The notes: generated by a model from the letters alone, not told the origin. A stretch of DNA of 64,000 nt from Qipengyuania seohaensis (GCF_002795865.1 NZ_CP024920.1:2577001-2641000), one strand, 5' to 3'. Positions 52,691-62,429 are shown, counted from the first letter of the stretch. Numbers and translations are program-made.

Positions 52691-53412
52691 ATTTTACGCT
52701 TTCGCGCCACATCGGGAAGTTCGTCGGGGATCGTCGGGTAATCGCCGTTCTGATCCTGATCGCGCTGGCCGTAGCTGGCCGCGCCTGGCTGGCTGCACAC
52801 CCCCAGCACGATCCCTGGGCGCCGCTCGACCTGAACGACCCGGTCGGCTGGGCTACCGAAGCGAAGCTACAGGCCCTGCGCGGCGATGTGCCGCAATGCC
52901 GCGCCGTGCTGGAGCGGAGTGAGGTGGCATTCAACGCGCTCGAACCTGTGGGCGAGGGGCCGTGCCGGCGCGAAGACCGCACGCAACTTTCCGATTTCCC
53001 CCTTAGCCCGGATACTCCGCCTACGACATGTCCGGTGGCAATCGGATTGCAACTGTGGAAGCGCGACGGCATCGATCCGGCGGCGCAAGAGATTTTCGGC
53101 AGCGAAGTCGCGCAGATCGAGCATTTGGGCGCGTATTCCTGCCGCCGTCTTTATGGTCGCGGTGAGGGGCCTTGGAGCCAGCACGCCACGGGCAATGCGC
53201 TGGATATTGCCGGCTTCGTCCTCGCCGACGGTACGCGCATCAGTGTCCTCGGCGACTGGGACGGGGAGGGGGACAAGGCCCGCTTCCTGCGCGAAGTCCG
53301 CGACCGCGCCTGCGACAGCTTCGGCATCGTGCTTTCGCCAGATTACAACGCAGCCCACGCCGACCACTTCCACTTCGACATGGGCGCTCGGCGCGGGGGG
53401 CTGTGCCGCTAG
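52687..53412 (+). CDS. Extensin-like family protein, membrane-anchored
   Basis: 241 residues. An N-terminal membrane helix (about 17-38, AVLILIALAVAGRAWLAA) is followed by the Extensin-like_C domain (PF06904) with four or more cysteines (QCRAVL, GPCRRED, TCPVAI, YSCRRLY), HATGNALDIAGFVL and HADHFHFDMG, a metal-site-like pattern related to D,D-carboxypeptidases of the M15 type. I chose TTG at 52687, which overlaps the LysE stop; no ATG is available in frame nearby and no Shine-Dalgarno is evident, so the start is uncertain. Converges on phoB. Confidence 0.75.
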   Translation: MNFTLSRHIGKFVGDRRVIAVLILIALAVAGRAWLAAHPQHDPWAPLDLNDPVGWATEAKLQALRGDVPQCRAVLERSEVAFNALEPVGEGPCRREDRTQLSDFPLSPDTPPTTCPVAIGLQLWKRDGIDPAAQEIFGSEVAQIEHLGAYSCRRLYGRGEGPWSQHATGNALDIAGFVLADGTRISVLGDWDGEGDKARFLREVRDRACDSFGIVLSPDYNAAHADHFHFDMGARRGGLCR

Positions 53413-54137
53413 ACCGCTTCGAGCGAGTATCCGGCGCTGCGGACGGTGCGGATCGGGTCTTTCATGCCCTCGACTTCCAATGCCTTGCGAAGGCGCCGGA
53501 TATGCACGTCGACGGTGCGCAGCTCGATGTCGCTTTCAGTGCCCCAAACCGCGTCGAGCAATTGGTTGCGGCTGAACACGCGGCCCGGGCTCTCCATGAA
53601 GAACTTCAGCAGGCGGTATTCCGTCGGTCCGACTTTGAGCACCTTTCCGCGGCGCATAACTTTGTGCGCGACCGGGTCGAGCGACAGGTCGCCCGCCTCG
53701 ATGGTCTCGCCAGCGAGGACCGGCCTGATGCGTCGCATGACCGCGGCGACGCGGGCGAGCAGTTCGCGCGGCGAGAACGGTTTGGTCAGATAGTCGTCGG
53801 CGCCGGTCTCAAGGCCGCGTACGCGGTCGTCTTCTGTCTCGCGGGCGGTGAGCATGATGATCGGGACATGTGCCGTCGATTTGTCGCGCCGCAGCCTGCG
53901 GCAGACCTCGATCCCGCTGGTGCCCTCAATCATCCAGTCGAGGATAACGAGGTCCGGCGTTTCCTCGCTCGCAAGCAGGATCGCCTCGTCGCCGTCCGGA
54001 GTGGTCCGGACGTTATAGCCTTCATTCGAAAAGCGGTATTCCAGAAGCTCGGAGAGGGCGGGATCGTCCTCAACCAGAAGAAGTTTGGCAGCCTGCACTT
54101 TCGCGTCTCCATGCGAGCGTGGTTTCTCGTTGGACAC
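53409..54137 (-). CDS. phoB: Phosphate regulon response regulator PhoB
   Basis: 242 residues. Receiver domain (about 18-132) with acidic pocket EDD (24-25) and phosphorylation site D67 in VILDWMIEG, then an OmpR/PhoB winged helix (about 145-240) ending IRTVRSAGYSLEAV. It binds PHO boxes when phosphorylated by PhoR. It is the last gene of the pst operon on this strand, and its stop overlaps the convergent extensin-like gene. Confidence 0.94.
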   Translation of the reverse strand: MSNEKPRSHGDAKVQAAKLLLVEDDPALSELLEYRFSNEGYNVRTTPDGDEAILLASEETPDLVILDWMIEGTSGIEVCRRLRRDKSTAHVPIIMLTARETEDDRVRGLETGADDYLTKPFSPRELLARVAAVMRRIRPVLAGETIEAGDLSLDPVAHKVMRRGKVLKVGPTEYRLLKFFMESPGRVFSRNQLLDAVWGTESDIELRTVDVHIRRLRKALEVEGMKDPIRTVRSAGYSLEAV

Positions 54138-54168
54138 GTCTTTATGACCCCCAGGCTACAGGAATGTG

Positions 54169-54840
54169 TCAGCCGTCCTCGTCTACCGGATATTGTCCGG
54201 TAGCTGCAAAGTGCACCATTTCGGCTACGTTAGTGGCGTGATCCCCTATACGTTCGAGATTGCGGGCTACAAAAAGTAGCTGCGCCGCGCTCGAGATCAT
54301 CGAGGGGTTTTCGACCATGTGGCTGACGAGATTGCGGAAGATCGAATTGTAGAAGGCATCGACCTTTTCGTCCGCCAGGATGACTTCCTTGGCGAGTTCG
54401 GGATCTCGTGCTGCATAGGCCGTCAGCACATCGTGGACCATTTCGCTCGCCACTTCCGCCATGGCGGGCAGCAGGGTGAGCGGTTCGAACTTTTTGCGAT
54501 TGTCGCCGATCTCGCGGCTCGCCTTGGCAATATTCTTGGAATAATCGCCGATCCGCTCCACCACGCCGGCGATTTTCAGCGCAGCAATGACTTCGCGAAG
54601 GTCGTCCGCCATGGGCGCGCGCAGGGCAATGATGCGCACGGCAAGTTTATCGATTTCGCTTTCCAGCGCGTCGATCTTCTTGTCGCCTTTGACGACCTTC
54701 TTCGCCAGATCGTCGTCGCCGCGGACAAGCGCGTCGAGCGACTGCTGGATCGCAACTTCGGCCAATCCGCCCATCTCGGCGATCAGGCCGCGCAGGCGCG
54801 TAATGTCTTCGTCGAAGGCTTTAACGGTATGTTCTTGCAT
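54169..54840 (-). CDS. phoU: Phosphate transport regulator PhoU
   Basis: 223 residues, two PhoU three-helix repeats (about 10-105 and 115-210), with DKKIDALESEIDKLAVRI and RNLERIGDHATNVAE as the two metal-site regions. PhoU keeps PhoR-PhoB signalling off when phosphate is ample. I chose ATG at 54840 (MQEHTVKAFDEDI). It is between pstB and phoB. Confidence 0.94.
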   Translation of the reverse strand: MQEHTVKAFDEDITRLRGLIAEMGGLAEVAIQQSLDALVRGDDDLAKKVVKGDKKIDALESEIDKLAVRIIALRAPMADDLREVIAALKIAGVVERIGDYSKNIAKASREIGDNRKKFEPLTLLPAMAEVASEMVHDVLTAYAARDPELAKEVILADEKVDAFYNSIFRNLVSHMVENPSMISSAAQLLFVARNLERIGDHATNVAEMVHFAATGQYPVDEDG

Positions 54841-54853
54841 CTTTTCCAAAGCC

Positions 54854-55645
54854 TTATCCGTACCGGCCGGTGATGTAATCCTGGGTCCGCTGTTCGAGCG
54901 GGTTGGTGAATATGTCAGATGTACGACCATATTCCACCATCTTTCCGAGGTGGAAGAAGGCCGTGCGCTGGCTGACGCGGGCCGCCTGCTGCATCGAGTG
55001 CGTGACGATGACTATGGCGTAGCGCCCGTTGAGTTCGTCGATCAGTTCCTCGATCTTTGCCGTGGCAATCGGGTCCAGCGCAGAACAGGGTTCGTCCATC
55101 AGGATGACTTCGGGATCGACCGCAATCGCGCGGGCAATACACAGGCGCTGCTGCTGGCCGCCCGAAAGGGCCGTACCGCTGTCCTGCAGGCGATCCTTCA
55201 CTTCTTCCCACAGGCCGGCGCGCCGAAGCGACTTCTCGACGACGGCGTCGAGCTCGTCCTTGCCTTCGGCAATCCCGTGAATCCTGGGGCCGTAGGCGAT
55301 GTTGTCATAAATCGATTTCGGAAAGGGATTGGGCTTCTGAAACACCATCCCGACACGGGCGCGCAATTGCACGACGTCCATGCCGGACTTGTAGATGTCT
55401 TCACCATCGAGATTGATCTCGCCCTCGACACGGGCCGAAGGGATCGTGTCGTTCATGCGATTGAGGGTGCGAAGGAAGGTCGACTTGCCGCAACCGGATG
55501 GTCCGATGAAAGCAGTGACGTACTTCGTCGGGATGTCGATCGACACCTCGTCGATAGCCTTCTTGTCGCCGTAGTAAACGGAGACGTCACGCGCACTCAT
55601 CTTGGCGTCGGTATCTTCCAGGTTTTCGTGAACTACGGTCACCAC
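54854..55645 (-). CDS. pstB: Phosphate ABC transporter ATPase PstB
   Basis: 263 residues. Walker [10 protein letters not shown], signature [16 protein letters not shown], Walker [14 protein letters not shown] and H-loop VTHSMQQA. Couples ATP hydrolysis to phosphate uptake through PstA and PstC. The start overlaps the end of pstA by seven bases. Confidence 0.96.
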   Translation of the reverse strand: MVTVVHENLEDTDAKMSARDVSVYYGDKKAIDEVSIDIPTKYVTAFIGPSGCGKSTFLRTLNRMNDTIPSARVEGEINLDGEDIYKSGMDVVQLRARVGMVFQKPNPFPKSIYDNIAYGPRIHGIAEGKDELDAVVEKSLRRAGLWEEVKDRLQDSGTALSGGQQQRLCIARAIAVDPEVILMDEPCSALDPIATAKIEELIDELNGRYAIVIVTHSMQQAARVSQRTAFFHLGKMVEYGRTSDIFTNPLEQRTQDYITGRYG

Positions 55646-56889
55646 TTTTTCTCGAACTTGTTGCGCAGGTAGATGGCGAGGCCGTTCATCAGCAGGAGGA
55701 ACAGCAATAGGACGATGATAGCCGCACTTGTTCGTTCCACGAAACCGCGGTCGATTTCATCCGACCAGAGGAAGATCTGCATGGGCAGGACAGTGGCCGG
55801 CGAAGTGAAACCGTCGGGTGGGGTGGCGACGAAAGCGCGCATCCCAATCATGAGCAGCGGAGCGGTTTCGCCGAGCGCACGCGCCATGCCGATGATCGTG
55901 CCAGTCAGGATGCCGGGTAAGGCGAGCGGCAATACGTGGTGGAATACCACCTGCACCGGAGATGCACCGACGGCCAGCGCGCCATCGCGAATACTCGGCG
56001 GAACCGCCTTGATCGCGTTGCGGCCCGCGATGACGATCACGGGCATCGTCATGAGCGCGAGCGTCATACCGCCGATCACGGGGGCAGAGCGCAAGTTGGG
56101 GAACAGGGTCAGGAAGACTGCCAGGCCGAGCAAGCCGAAGATGATCGAAGGAACAGCCGCAAGGTTGTTGATCGAAAGCTCGATCAGGTCAGTCCAGCGG
56201 TTTTTCGGTGCATATTCTTCGAGATAAAGTGCAGCCAAAACGCCGATGGGGAAGGCGAGCAGGAGCGTGACGACCATCGTCAGCATCGAACCCTTGAGAG
56301 CGCCCCAGATCCCGACTTGCTGGGGGTTGGTGGCGTCGGCGCGGGAGAAGAACCCGACATCGAAATTCTTGTCGATCTTGCCTGCACTATCGAGTTCGGC
56401 GGCCAGTGCCTGGAGCTCTCGCGACCCTTCACCCGCATAGCCGCTGGCGAGGTCCGCGCTGGCGGGGAGCCAGAAGGTTTGCTCGCCGCGCACGATAGAC
56501 GGATCGTCTATGATCGCCTGCGCGACGTCACGCCACGCCTGCGCGCCCAGCTCTGCGGCGCCCGCTTCGCCAAGCGATTCCTGAGCGAAATACTGGACGA
56601 CTTCCGGCAGGCCCTGGCCCTGGAGCGATTGCAGCGCCTGGGGCGTTTTCATCGTTGCGGGGTCGGCAGAAAGACCCGCCTGGGTGAAATCGATAGGCAC
56701 TTCGACTTCAGCGCGCTGGAAGCCGCCGATGCCGTTGAACGTCATGGTGCCGAGCAGATAGATCAGCACCGCGACCGAAAACACGATCGCTGCCAGACCG
56801 AGCGACCGGAAGCGTTTCTCCGCAGCATAGCGTTTCTTCAAGCGCGCTTCGAAAGCGGGCGTGCGCGTGGGGGCGATATGCTCACTCAT
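55639..56889 (-). CDS. pstA: Phosphate ABC transporter permease PstA
   Basis: 416 residues, longer than the usual 280-300 because of an inserted periplasmic region (about residues 60-190, the DUF3333 type) between the first helix and the permease core. The core shows [18 protein letters not shown] and the EAA-type loop [26 protein letters not shown] in part. Overlaps pstC by eight bases. Confidence 0.93.
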   Translation of the reverse strand: MSEHIAPTRTPAFEARLKKRYAAEKRFRSLGLAAIVFSVAVLIYLLGTMTFNGIGGFQRAEVEVPIDFTQAGLSADPATMKTPQALQSLQGQGLPEVVQYFAQESLGEAGAAELGAQAWRDVAQAIIDDPSIVRGEQTFWLPASADLASGYAGEGSRELQALAAELDSAGKIDKNFDVGFFSRADATNPQQVGIWGALKGSMLTMVVTLLLAFPIGVLAALYLEEYAPKNRWTDLIELSINNLAAVPSIIFGLLGLAVFLTLFPNLRSAPVIGGMTLALMTMPVIVIAGRNAIKAVPPSIRDGALAVGASPVQVVFHHVLPLALPGILTGTIIGMARALGETAPLLMIGMRAFVATPPDGFTSPATVLPMQIFLWSDEIDRGFVERTSAAIIVLLLFLLLMNGLAIYLRNKFEKKW

Positions 56890-58267
56890 AAGCTTCGCGG
56901 AACCTCTTTACGACGCGCAGGGCGATGAAGTTGAGACCGAGCGTGACCATGAACAGCACGAAGCCGAGCGCAAATGCGCTGAGGGTTGCCGGATGGTCGA
57001 AACTGCCTTCGCCGGTCAACATGGCTACGATCTGCACCGTCACCGTGGTCATGGAATCGAGCGGATTGGCGCTCAGGTTTGCTGCAGTCGAAGCGGCCAT
57101 CACCACGATCATGGTCTCACCGATTGCGCGGCTGATCGCGAGCATCACACCCGCGACGATGCCTGGAAGGGCAGCCGGTACGAGAACGCGGCGGATAGTC
57201 TCGTTCGTCGTGGCGCCCATCGCAAGGCTGCCGTCGCGCATGGATTGCGGCACGGCAGCAATGGAATCGTCGGCCATCGACGACACGAAAGGAATGATCA
57301 TCACACCCATCACCAGGCCTGCCGCGAGGGCGCTTTCGGAGGACGGGTTGGATGCACCAAGATCGACCGCAAGGTCACGGATCGCAGGGGCGATGGTGAG
57401 CGCAGCGAAATAGCCGTAGACCACGGTCGGCACGCCAGCGAGAATTTCCAGCGTCGGTTTCACCCATGCACGCAGGCGAGGGTCGGCATACTGCGTAAGA
57501 TAGACTGCGCTCATCAGTCCGAGCGGGATGGCCACGATCATCGCAATGATCGCGCCGATGAACAGCGTGCCCCAGAACAGCGGAATGGCGCCGTAGCGTG
57601 TCGGGTCCGGATTTTCAGGATTGCTCATCGGATCGGGTGCCCAGTGGGTCCCGAAGAGGAAGTCGATCGGATTGACCATCCCGAAGAAGCGCAGCGTCTC
57701 GAAGACGAGGCTGACGAAGATTCCGATGGTCGTCAGGATGGCAACCAGCGATGCGCCAAACAGGATCGCCATTACGATGCGTTCCACCCGAGTGCGCGCG
57801 GTGAAATCGGGTTTCAGACGCAGGAACGCGAAGGCTCCTCCGAGGAAGGCGATTACCAGGGTCGCGGCGATGCCGATCCAATTGTAGAAGGACAGCGCGT
57901 CGCGATAAGGTTCGACGAATTCGCGGGCGAGCGGATTGAAGACGCCTTGCGCTGCGCCAGTGGCGACAGCGCGTGCTTCGTTGAGGATCGTCTGGCGCTG
58001 GAAACCGAAAGCAGGCAGCTGGTCTGCGGCAGGGGCGGCAAGGACCGACTGGGTCACGAGACCCGGCGCGACCGCACTCCAAATAGCGATGAAGACAAGA
58101 ACGGGCAGCACTATCCACAGCGCGACATACCACGCGTGGTAGCTCGGCAAGCTGGCGAGCCGCCCGGTGGGGCTCGCCTTGCGGAAGGTCCACGCACGCG
58201 CACGAGCCGCCAACCATCCGGCGAGCCCGAGCCCGAGGGCCAGGAGGAGCAGAATGGTTAGCGACAT
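56882..58267 (-). CDS. pstC: Phosphate ABC transporter permease PstC
   Basis: 461 residues, with an N-terminal extension of about 160 residues relative to E. coli PstC. The permease core shows IPLGLMSAVYLTQYADP (partly), VVYGYFAAL, and the EAA loop MRDGSLAMGATTNETIRRVLVPAALPGI in part. It forms the channel with PstA in the inner membrane. It follows pstS by 17 bases. Confidence 0.93.
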   Translation of the reverse strand: MSLTILLLLALGLGLAGWLAARARAWTFRKASPTGRLASLPSYHAWYVALWIVLPVLVFIAIWSAVAPGLVTQSVLAAPAADQLPAFGFQRQTILNEARAVATGAAQGVFNPLAREFVEPYRDALSFYNWIGIAATLVIAFLGGAFAFLRLKPDFTARTRVERIVMAILFGASLVAILTTIGIFVSLVFETLRFFGMVNPIDFLFGTHWAPDPMSNPENPDPTRYGAIPLFWGTLFIGAIIAMIVAIPLGLMSAVYLTQYADPRLRAWVKPTLEILAGVPTVVYGYFAALTIAPAIRDLAVDLGASNPSSESALAAGLVMGVMIIPFVSSMADDSIAAVPQSMRDGSLAMGATTNETIRRVLVPAALPGIVAGVMLAISRAIGETMIVVMAASTAANLSANPLDSMTTVTVQIVAMLTGEGSFDHPATLSAFALGFVLFMVTLGLNFIALRVVKRFREAYE

Positions 58268-58284
58268 AGCGTGCGTGGTTACCC

Positions 58285-59328
58285 TTACTTCAGCTCGGAA
58301 CCGTCGAGCGTGGTGTACTCGGTGACAGCAGCCTTGGCTGCGGCTGCTACATCATCGGGATTGGCGACGAGGCCGATCTTGGCGAGCGGCCCGTCCTTGT
58401 CCCACATGGTCGCCCACTGGCCGAGGAACTCCTTCAGGCCGGGGATGGCGTCGAGGTGTGCCTTCTTGACGTACATGTAGAGCGGACGTGCGCCCGGGTA
58501 TTCGAAGCTGGCGATGTTCTCGTAGGTCGGGTCGACGCCATTCATCGGCAGGCCCTGCACCTTGTCGAGATTCTCCTCAAGGTACGAATAGCCGAAAATC
58601 CCCACCGCGTTCGGATTGCCTTCGATTTTCTGGACGATCAGGTTGTCTTGCTCGCCCTGGTCGACATAAGCGCCGTCGCTGCGGACTTCCGTGCAAACCT
58701 GGTCGTAGCGGTCTTCGTCGGTTTCCTTGAGCGCCTTGGTGGCTTCGTCGGTCTTGCAGCCGGCTTCGAGGATCAGTTCCTTGAGCGCGTCGCGCGTGCC
58801 CGACGTGCTCGGCGGGCCGTAGACGAGGATCGGCTGCGCCGGGAGCGAGGGATCTACATCTGCCCAGGTCTTGGTGGTCTGCTCACCGCCATAGGGCGAA
58901 GCGGCCAGCGCTTCGTATACCATCTTCGGGGTGAGGTTCATCATGATGCCGCCCTTCGAAGAGGCGAGGGCGATGCCGTCGAGGCCGACCTGTACTTCGA
59001 TGATGTCGGTCACGCCATTGCTCTGGCAGCCAGCGAACTCGCTGGCCTTCATGCGGCGCGATGCATTGGCGATATCGGGCGTTTGAGCGCCGACGCCGGA
59101 GCAGAACAGCTTCATGCCGCCGCCCGTACCGGTCGATTCGATGATCGGCGATGCGAACTGGGTGTCGCGGGCGAAGGCTTCCGAAACCGCCTTCGAGAAC
59201 GGGAAGACGGTCGAGGAGCCGACGGCCTTGATCTGTTCGCGCGAACCGCCACCGGCGGAATTGTCACCACAAGCGGTGAGCGCGAGAGCCGAAGCGGCGG
59301 CGAGAGCAATCTTGAAAGTCTTGGTCAT
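58285..59328 (-). CDS. pstS: Phosphate-binding protein PstS (lipoprotein)
   Basis: 347 residues. A lipoprotein signal ends LALTAC with C20, so the protein is tethered to the periplasmic side of a membrane. The phosphate site starts with GSSTVFPF, followed by ESTGTGGGMKLFC and the middle segment STSGTRDAL. Binds phosphate for PstCAB. A PHO-box-like triple repeat and a small hairpin lie upstream. Confidence 0.95.
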   Translation of the reverse strand: MTKTFKIALAAASALALTACGDNSAGGGSREQIKAVGSSTVFPFSKAVSEAFARDTQFASPIIESTGTGGGMKLFCSGVGAQTPDIANASRRMKASEFAGCQSNGVTDIIEVQVGLDGIALASSKGGIMMNLTPKMVYEALAASPYGGEQTTKTWADVDPSLPAQPILVYGPPSTSGTRDALKELILEAGCKTDEATKALKETDEDRYDQVCTEVRSDGAYVDQGEQDNLIVQKIEGNPNAVGIFGYSYLEENLDKVQGLPMNGVDPTYENIASFEYPGARPLYMYVKKAHLDAIPGLKEFLGQWATMWDKDGPLAKIGLVANPDDVAAAAKAAVTEYTTLDGSELK

Positions 59329-59375
59329 GGTAGAACCCCTATGTTGTCCAACTAGCCGCGCAAAAGCGCGGGATT

Positions 59376-59404
59376 GTTACAAGGTGACGACAAAAGTGTG
59401 ACTT
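59376..59404 (-). promoter_or_regulatory. PHO-box-like triple repeat upstream of pstS
   Basis: On the minus strand three seven-base units, AAGTCAC, TTGTCGT and TTGTAAC, with four-base spacers, so the GTCA/GTCG/GTAA cores are exactly 11 bases apart. This is the spacing of the CTGTCAT direct repeats bound by PhoB. Confidence 0.75.
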
Positions 59405-59452
59405 CCGCTCCAGGGCACCGAATCGTTGTCGATGCCCCTAGCGGGATATGGA

Positions 59453-60814
59453 TCAGAAATCGACCTGAGCGCGAATTCCGAAAGCATCGACGGTGTAATC
59501 GGTGTCGCCATCCGCCTTGGCATGGACTGCATCGGTGTAGTCCATCTTGCCGTAGTTCAGGCTGAAGAGCGTATAATCCGTCGGTTTCCAGATCAGCGAC
59601 GCGAGGTAGCCGTTCTGGATGCCGCCGACGATTCCTGCATCGTTGAGGTCAAGGAAATCGTAGCGAAGGTTCAGCTGTACCGAGCCCATGCCGCCTTCGC
59701 CGACCGGGCTTTCGGGCTTCGTGCGGTCGAATTTCCCGCCCTTGTAGCCACGACTGTCACCCTTGGTCAGGAAATAGCCGACCTCGGCATAACCGCCGAA
59801 GAAGGTCGGGTTGTCGGTCATCGCGGGCATGTCGACATTCTGCCAGAAACCTTCAGCCGCAGCGTGGAAGGGGCCAGAAACCATCGCGCCTTCGATGCCA
59901 AATCCGAACTCGCTTTCCGCATCGATGTTGCCGGTGCTCACGAACCGCTCCGAGGTGAAGTGCACGAGCGGGCGCTGGCGATAGCGGACACTGGCGTCTT
60001 CCTGGCCCAGATCGTTGTAGTGCAGCGAGCCGCCGAGATGGAATTGCGTGTTCCCGCTCTTCGGCATCACCACCAGGCGTCCGTCGAAACCGCGATTGTC
60101 GGTGCCAGTGTCATCGAAATTATCGGTGAAGACGCCTGCCTGCGCCAAGACGATGCCGCTGCTGTAGCTGACCGAGGCACCGATCCGGCGTTCGAAACCG
60201 AATGCATCGGTGAAAGCAGCGCGCTCGATGAAGGTCGTGTGCAGGCTGCTGGTCAGTTCTTCGAGCGACTGGAAATTGTTGTGGTGGCCGATCGCCACTT
60301 CCAGACCGCCGTCTTCGTAGGTCAGGATCGCATCGGCCGCTTCGACCTCGTTGCCGGCGAAGTCGAGTTCGAATTTGTACCCGAAACCTCCGCCAAGCCC
60401 GCCGGATGCGCCAAGACGTGCGCGGCGCACTTCATTTGCGAAGCCATCGTCGCGTCCGGTCGAGTCAGGAACGCTCGTGAAGCCGGCGTCGTACATCAGG
60501 CGACCGCGCGGCTTGAAGCTCCAGCCATCCTTCTTTTTAAGGGTAGCAACCTGCGGCTCCGCTGCAGGGGCAGGGGCGGCAGCCGCTTGGGCAGTGGCGG
60601 CGATTGTCGCATCCTGCGCGGCATTTGCGGCCTTTTCCTCTGCGAGCTCACCTTCGAGCTGGTCGATGCGGGTCACGAGAGCTGCGAGTTGAGCCCGCAT
60701 TTCTGCGAGTTCCTGCGGCGCCGTAGGGGCAGCTTCGGCCTGCGCAGAAACGGGAGTTGCGATGGTGCAGCTCAACGCGGCCGCGATAACAGAGAGCCGG
60801 AATGGCGAATTCAT
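59453..60814 (-). CDS. Phosphate-selective porin (OprO/OprP family)
   Basis: 453 residues. Signal peptide about 1-25 (TPVSAQA), a coiled coil (about 35-65, LAEMRAQLAALVTRIDQLEG in part), then the porin barrel starting FKPRGRLMYDAGF and ending IRAQVDF with a terminal Phe. The EVRRARLG and YKFELDFAGNEV motifs fit the Porin_O_P family. It should pass phosphate across the outer membrane to PstS. It has its own PHO box, so it belongs to the same regulon. Confidence 0.92.
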   Translation of the reverse strand: MNSPFRLSVIAAALSCTIATPVSAQAEAAPTAPQELAEMRAQLAALVTRIDQLEGELAEEKAANAAQDATIAATAQAAAAPAPAAEPQVATLKKKDGWSFKPRGRLMYDAGFTSVPDSTGRDDGFANEVRRARLGASGGLGGGFGYKFELDFAGNEVEAADAILTYEDGGLEVAIGHHNNFQSLEELTSSLHTTFIERAAFTDAFGFERRIGASVSYSSGIVLAQAGVFTDNFDDTGTDNRGFDGRLVVMPKSGNTQFHLGGSLHYNDLGQEDASVRYRQRPLVHFTSERFVSTGNIDAESEFGFGIEGAMVSGPFHAAAEGFWQNVDMPAMTDNPTFFGGYAEVGYFLTKGDSRGYKGGKFDRTKPESPVGEGGMGSVQLNLRYDFLDLNDAGIVGGIQNGYLASLIWKPTDYTLFSLNYGKMDYTDAVHAKADGDTDYTVDAFGIRAQVDF

Positions 60815-60855
60815 GTGACGAATCCCTTACAAGGTTACGATCCGGAGACGCCTTT

Positions 60856-60884
60856 ATGACCCGATAATTACGAGTTTGTGACAC
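60856..60884 (-). promoter_or_regulatory. PHO-box-like triple repeat upstream of the porin gene
   Basis: Minus-strand units GTGTCAC, TCGTAAT and GGGTCAT with four-base spacers; the GTCA/GTAA/GTCA cores are 11 bases apart, the same frame as in front of pstS. Confidence 0.75.
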
Positions 60885-60963
60885 AGGTTCACAAGGCGCT
60901 CGAAGCCTGTGGATTACGTGTGCATAGCGGTGGGAAATCTCGGAAAACGGGCGCTGCGGGCGC

Positions 60964-62136
60964 TTAGTCGGCGAGGGGGAGGGTGATCTTTACCCGCGTT
61001 CCTTCGCCCTGCTTGCTCTCGATAACCAGCTTGCCGCGATGTCGTTCGACGATGTGCTTCACGATGGCGAGGCCGAGCCCGGTTCCGCCGGATGCGCGGC
61101 TGCGACCCGGATCTGTCCGGTAAAACCGTCGCGTCAGGTGCGGGATATGTTCCGGAGCGATGCCTTCGCCGCGATCGGTCACGGTCATTAGGACCCGGGC
61201 ATCGCCTTGCGGTACAAGCCTTACCGTGACGGGCGTATCCGGTGCACCGTACTTCATCGCATTGTCGACTAGGTTTCGCACCAGCTGTTCGAGCTGTTGC
61301 TCGTCACCACGGACCAGAAATTCTCCATGCGCTTCGAAGTCGAGGCGATCCATCCGCTCGGCACCGGCGCCATCGTGCGCGGCGCGTTTGGCCAACTCAC
61401 CCAGCGCAACGGTTTTTGCAGGCAGGTCGTGTTTTTCGGCTTCGATGCGCGACAGCGACATCAGATCACTTACGAGATCCTGCAGGCGCTTTGCTTCGCG
61501 GTGGATGGTGCCAAGGAACTTGTCCGCCATCTTGGGATCGATTTCCGCGCCGTCTTCGCGGAGCGTCTCGACATATCCCAGGATTGCCGCAAGCGGAGTG
61601 CGCAATTCGTGGCTGGCATTGGCAACGAAATCGGTATGCGCGCGGCTGATATCTGCCTCTGCCGTCTTGTTGACGAGTTCGATGACCGAAAGGTTCTTGT
61701 CCAATTTCTTGCGATTGATACGCCAGATATCCTTCCTCCGAGCGAGGCCCCTCACAACGGCGGCACCGTCTTCCGGCTTTTCCAGCAGGCGCACCGCTTC
61801 CGGCTGGCGCAAAGCCATCTTCACATCCTGTCCGAGAATGTGTGCGCCCAGCAGCCTGCGCGCGGCAATGTTCGCGATGATGACGCGTCCACGCTCGGTA
61901 AGCAGGACGGGCGTTTCGGAGTGCTCGAACAGATCGCCCATTGAATCGCGCGAGATCGATCCCTCGCTGTTCTTCTCTACAGGCGGCGGTGGTGTCGAGC
62001 CAACGAGCCACAGCGACCCGGCCCAGACCAGCAGGATCACCGCGACGACGAAAAAAGGGATCTCGAGCACGAGAAGACCGATGGCCGTCGCAATCGCCAG
62101 GGCAAAGGCGGACCAGGGAAAGGAGCGCGCGCTCAT
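60964..62136 (-). CDS. phoR: Phosphate regulon sensor histidine kinase PhoR
   Basis: 390 residues. Two close N-terminal membrane helices (about 8-46), a PAS-like segment (about 70-155), the HisKA domain with H176 in NASHELRTPL and an ATPase domain with NLVDNAMKYG, DRGEGI and GGTGLGLAIVKHI. Phosphorylates PhoB when phosphate is scarce, under control of PstSCAB and PhoU. It lies upstream of the porin and pst genes rather than next to phoB. Confidence 0.9.
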   Translation of the reverse strand: MSARSFPWSAFALAIATAIGLLVLEIPFFVVAVILLVWAGSLWLVGSTPPPPVEKNSEGSISRDSMGDLFEHSETPVLLTERGRVIIANIAARRLLGAHILGQDVKMALRQPEAVRLLEKPEDGAAVVRGLARRKDIWRINRKKLDKNLSVIELVNKTAEADISRAHTDFVANASHELRTPLAAILGYVETLREDGAEIDPKMADKFLGTIHREAKRLQDLVSDLMSLSRIEAEKHDLPAKTVALGELAKRAAHDGAGAERMDRLDFEAHGEFLVRGDEQQLEQLVRNLVDNAMKYGAPDTPVTVRLVPQGDARVLMTVTDRGEGIAPEHIPHLTRRFYRTDPGRSRASGGTGLGLAIVKHIVERHRGKLVIESKQGEGTRVKITLPLAD

Positions 62137-62201
62137 GCCAAGCCGCTTAGCTTGCCGCGTTTGCCTGCGCCAGCCGTAATCGGAGCGAAGTTTGCGAGAA
62201 G

Positions 62202-62276
62202 TGGTGACCCGTACGGGAATCGAACCCGTGTTTCAGCCGTGAAAGGGCCGCGTCCTAACCGCTAGACGAACGGGCC
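62202..62276 (-). tRNA. tRNA-Glu (anticodon TTC), downstream copy
   Basis: Seventy-five bases with encoded CCA. Acceptor GGCCCGT pairs with ACGGGTC (one G-U), anticodon loop within CCCTTTCACGG gives TTC, T arm ACGGG-TTCGATT-CCCGT. Identical to the copy at 62323. Confidence 0.96.
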
Positions 62277-62322
62277 ACACATGTGGCGCTTTGCGCGGAT
62301 TGCAGATGCAATAACGCCACCG

Positions 62323-62397
62323 TGGTGACCCGTACGGGAATCGAACCCGTGTTTCAGCCGTGAAAGGGCCGCGTCCTAACCGCTAGACGAACGGGCC
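62323..62397 (-). tRNA. tRNA-Glu (anticodon TTC), promoter-proximal copy
   Basis: Identical to the copy at 62202, offset 121 bases. The first of the tandem pair, directly behind the promoter. Confidence 0.96.
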
Positions 62398-62429
62398 ACA
62401 CCCGTTGCCGGGTCGGTGGCGTGGCGGGG

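Noticed and set aside
59423-59452. Hairpin after the porin stop as a terminator
   Set aside because: Stem is broken and no T run follows on the minus strand; read-through into the pstS region cannot be excluded but is not supported as a terminator.
62202-62397. Tandem identical tRNA-Glu genes as a possible integration site
   Set aside because: No integrase, no partial tRNA copy and no foreign-looking DNA nearby; a simple tandem duplication explains it.
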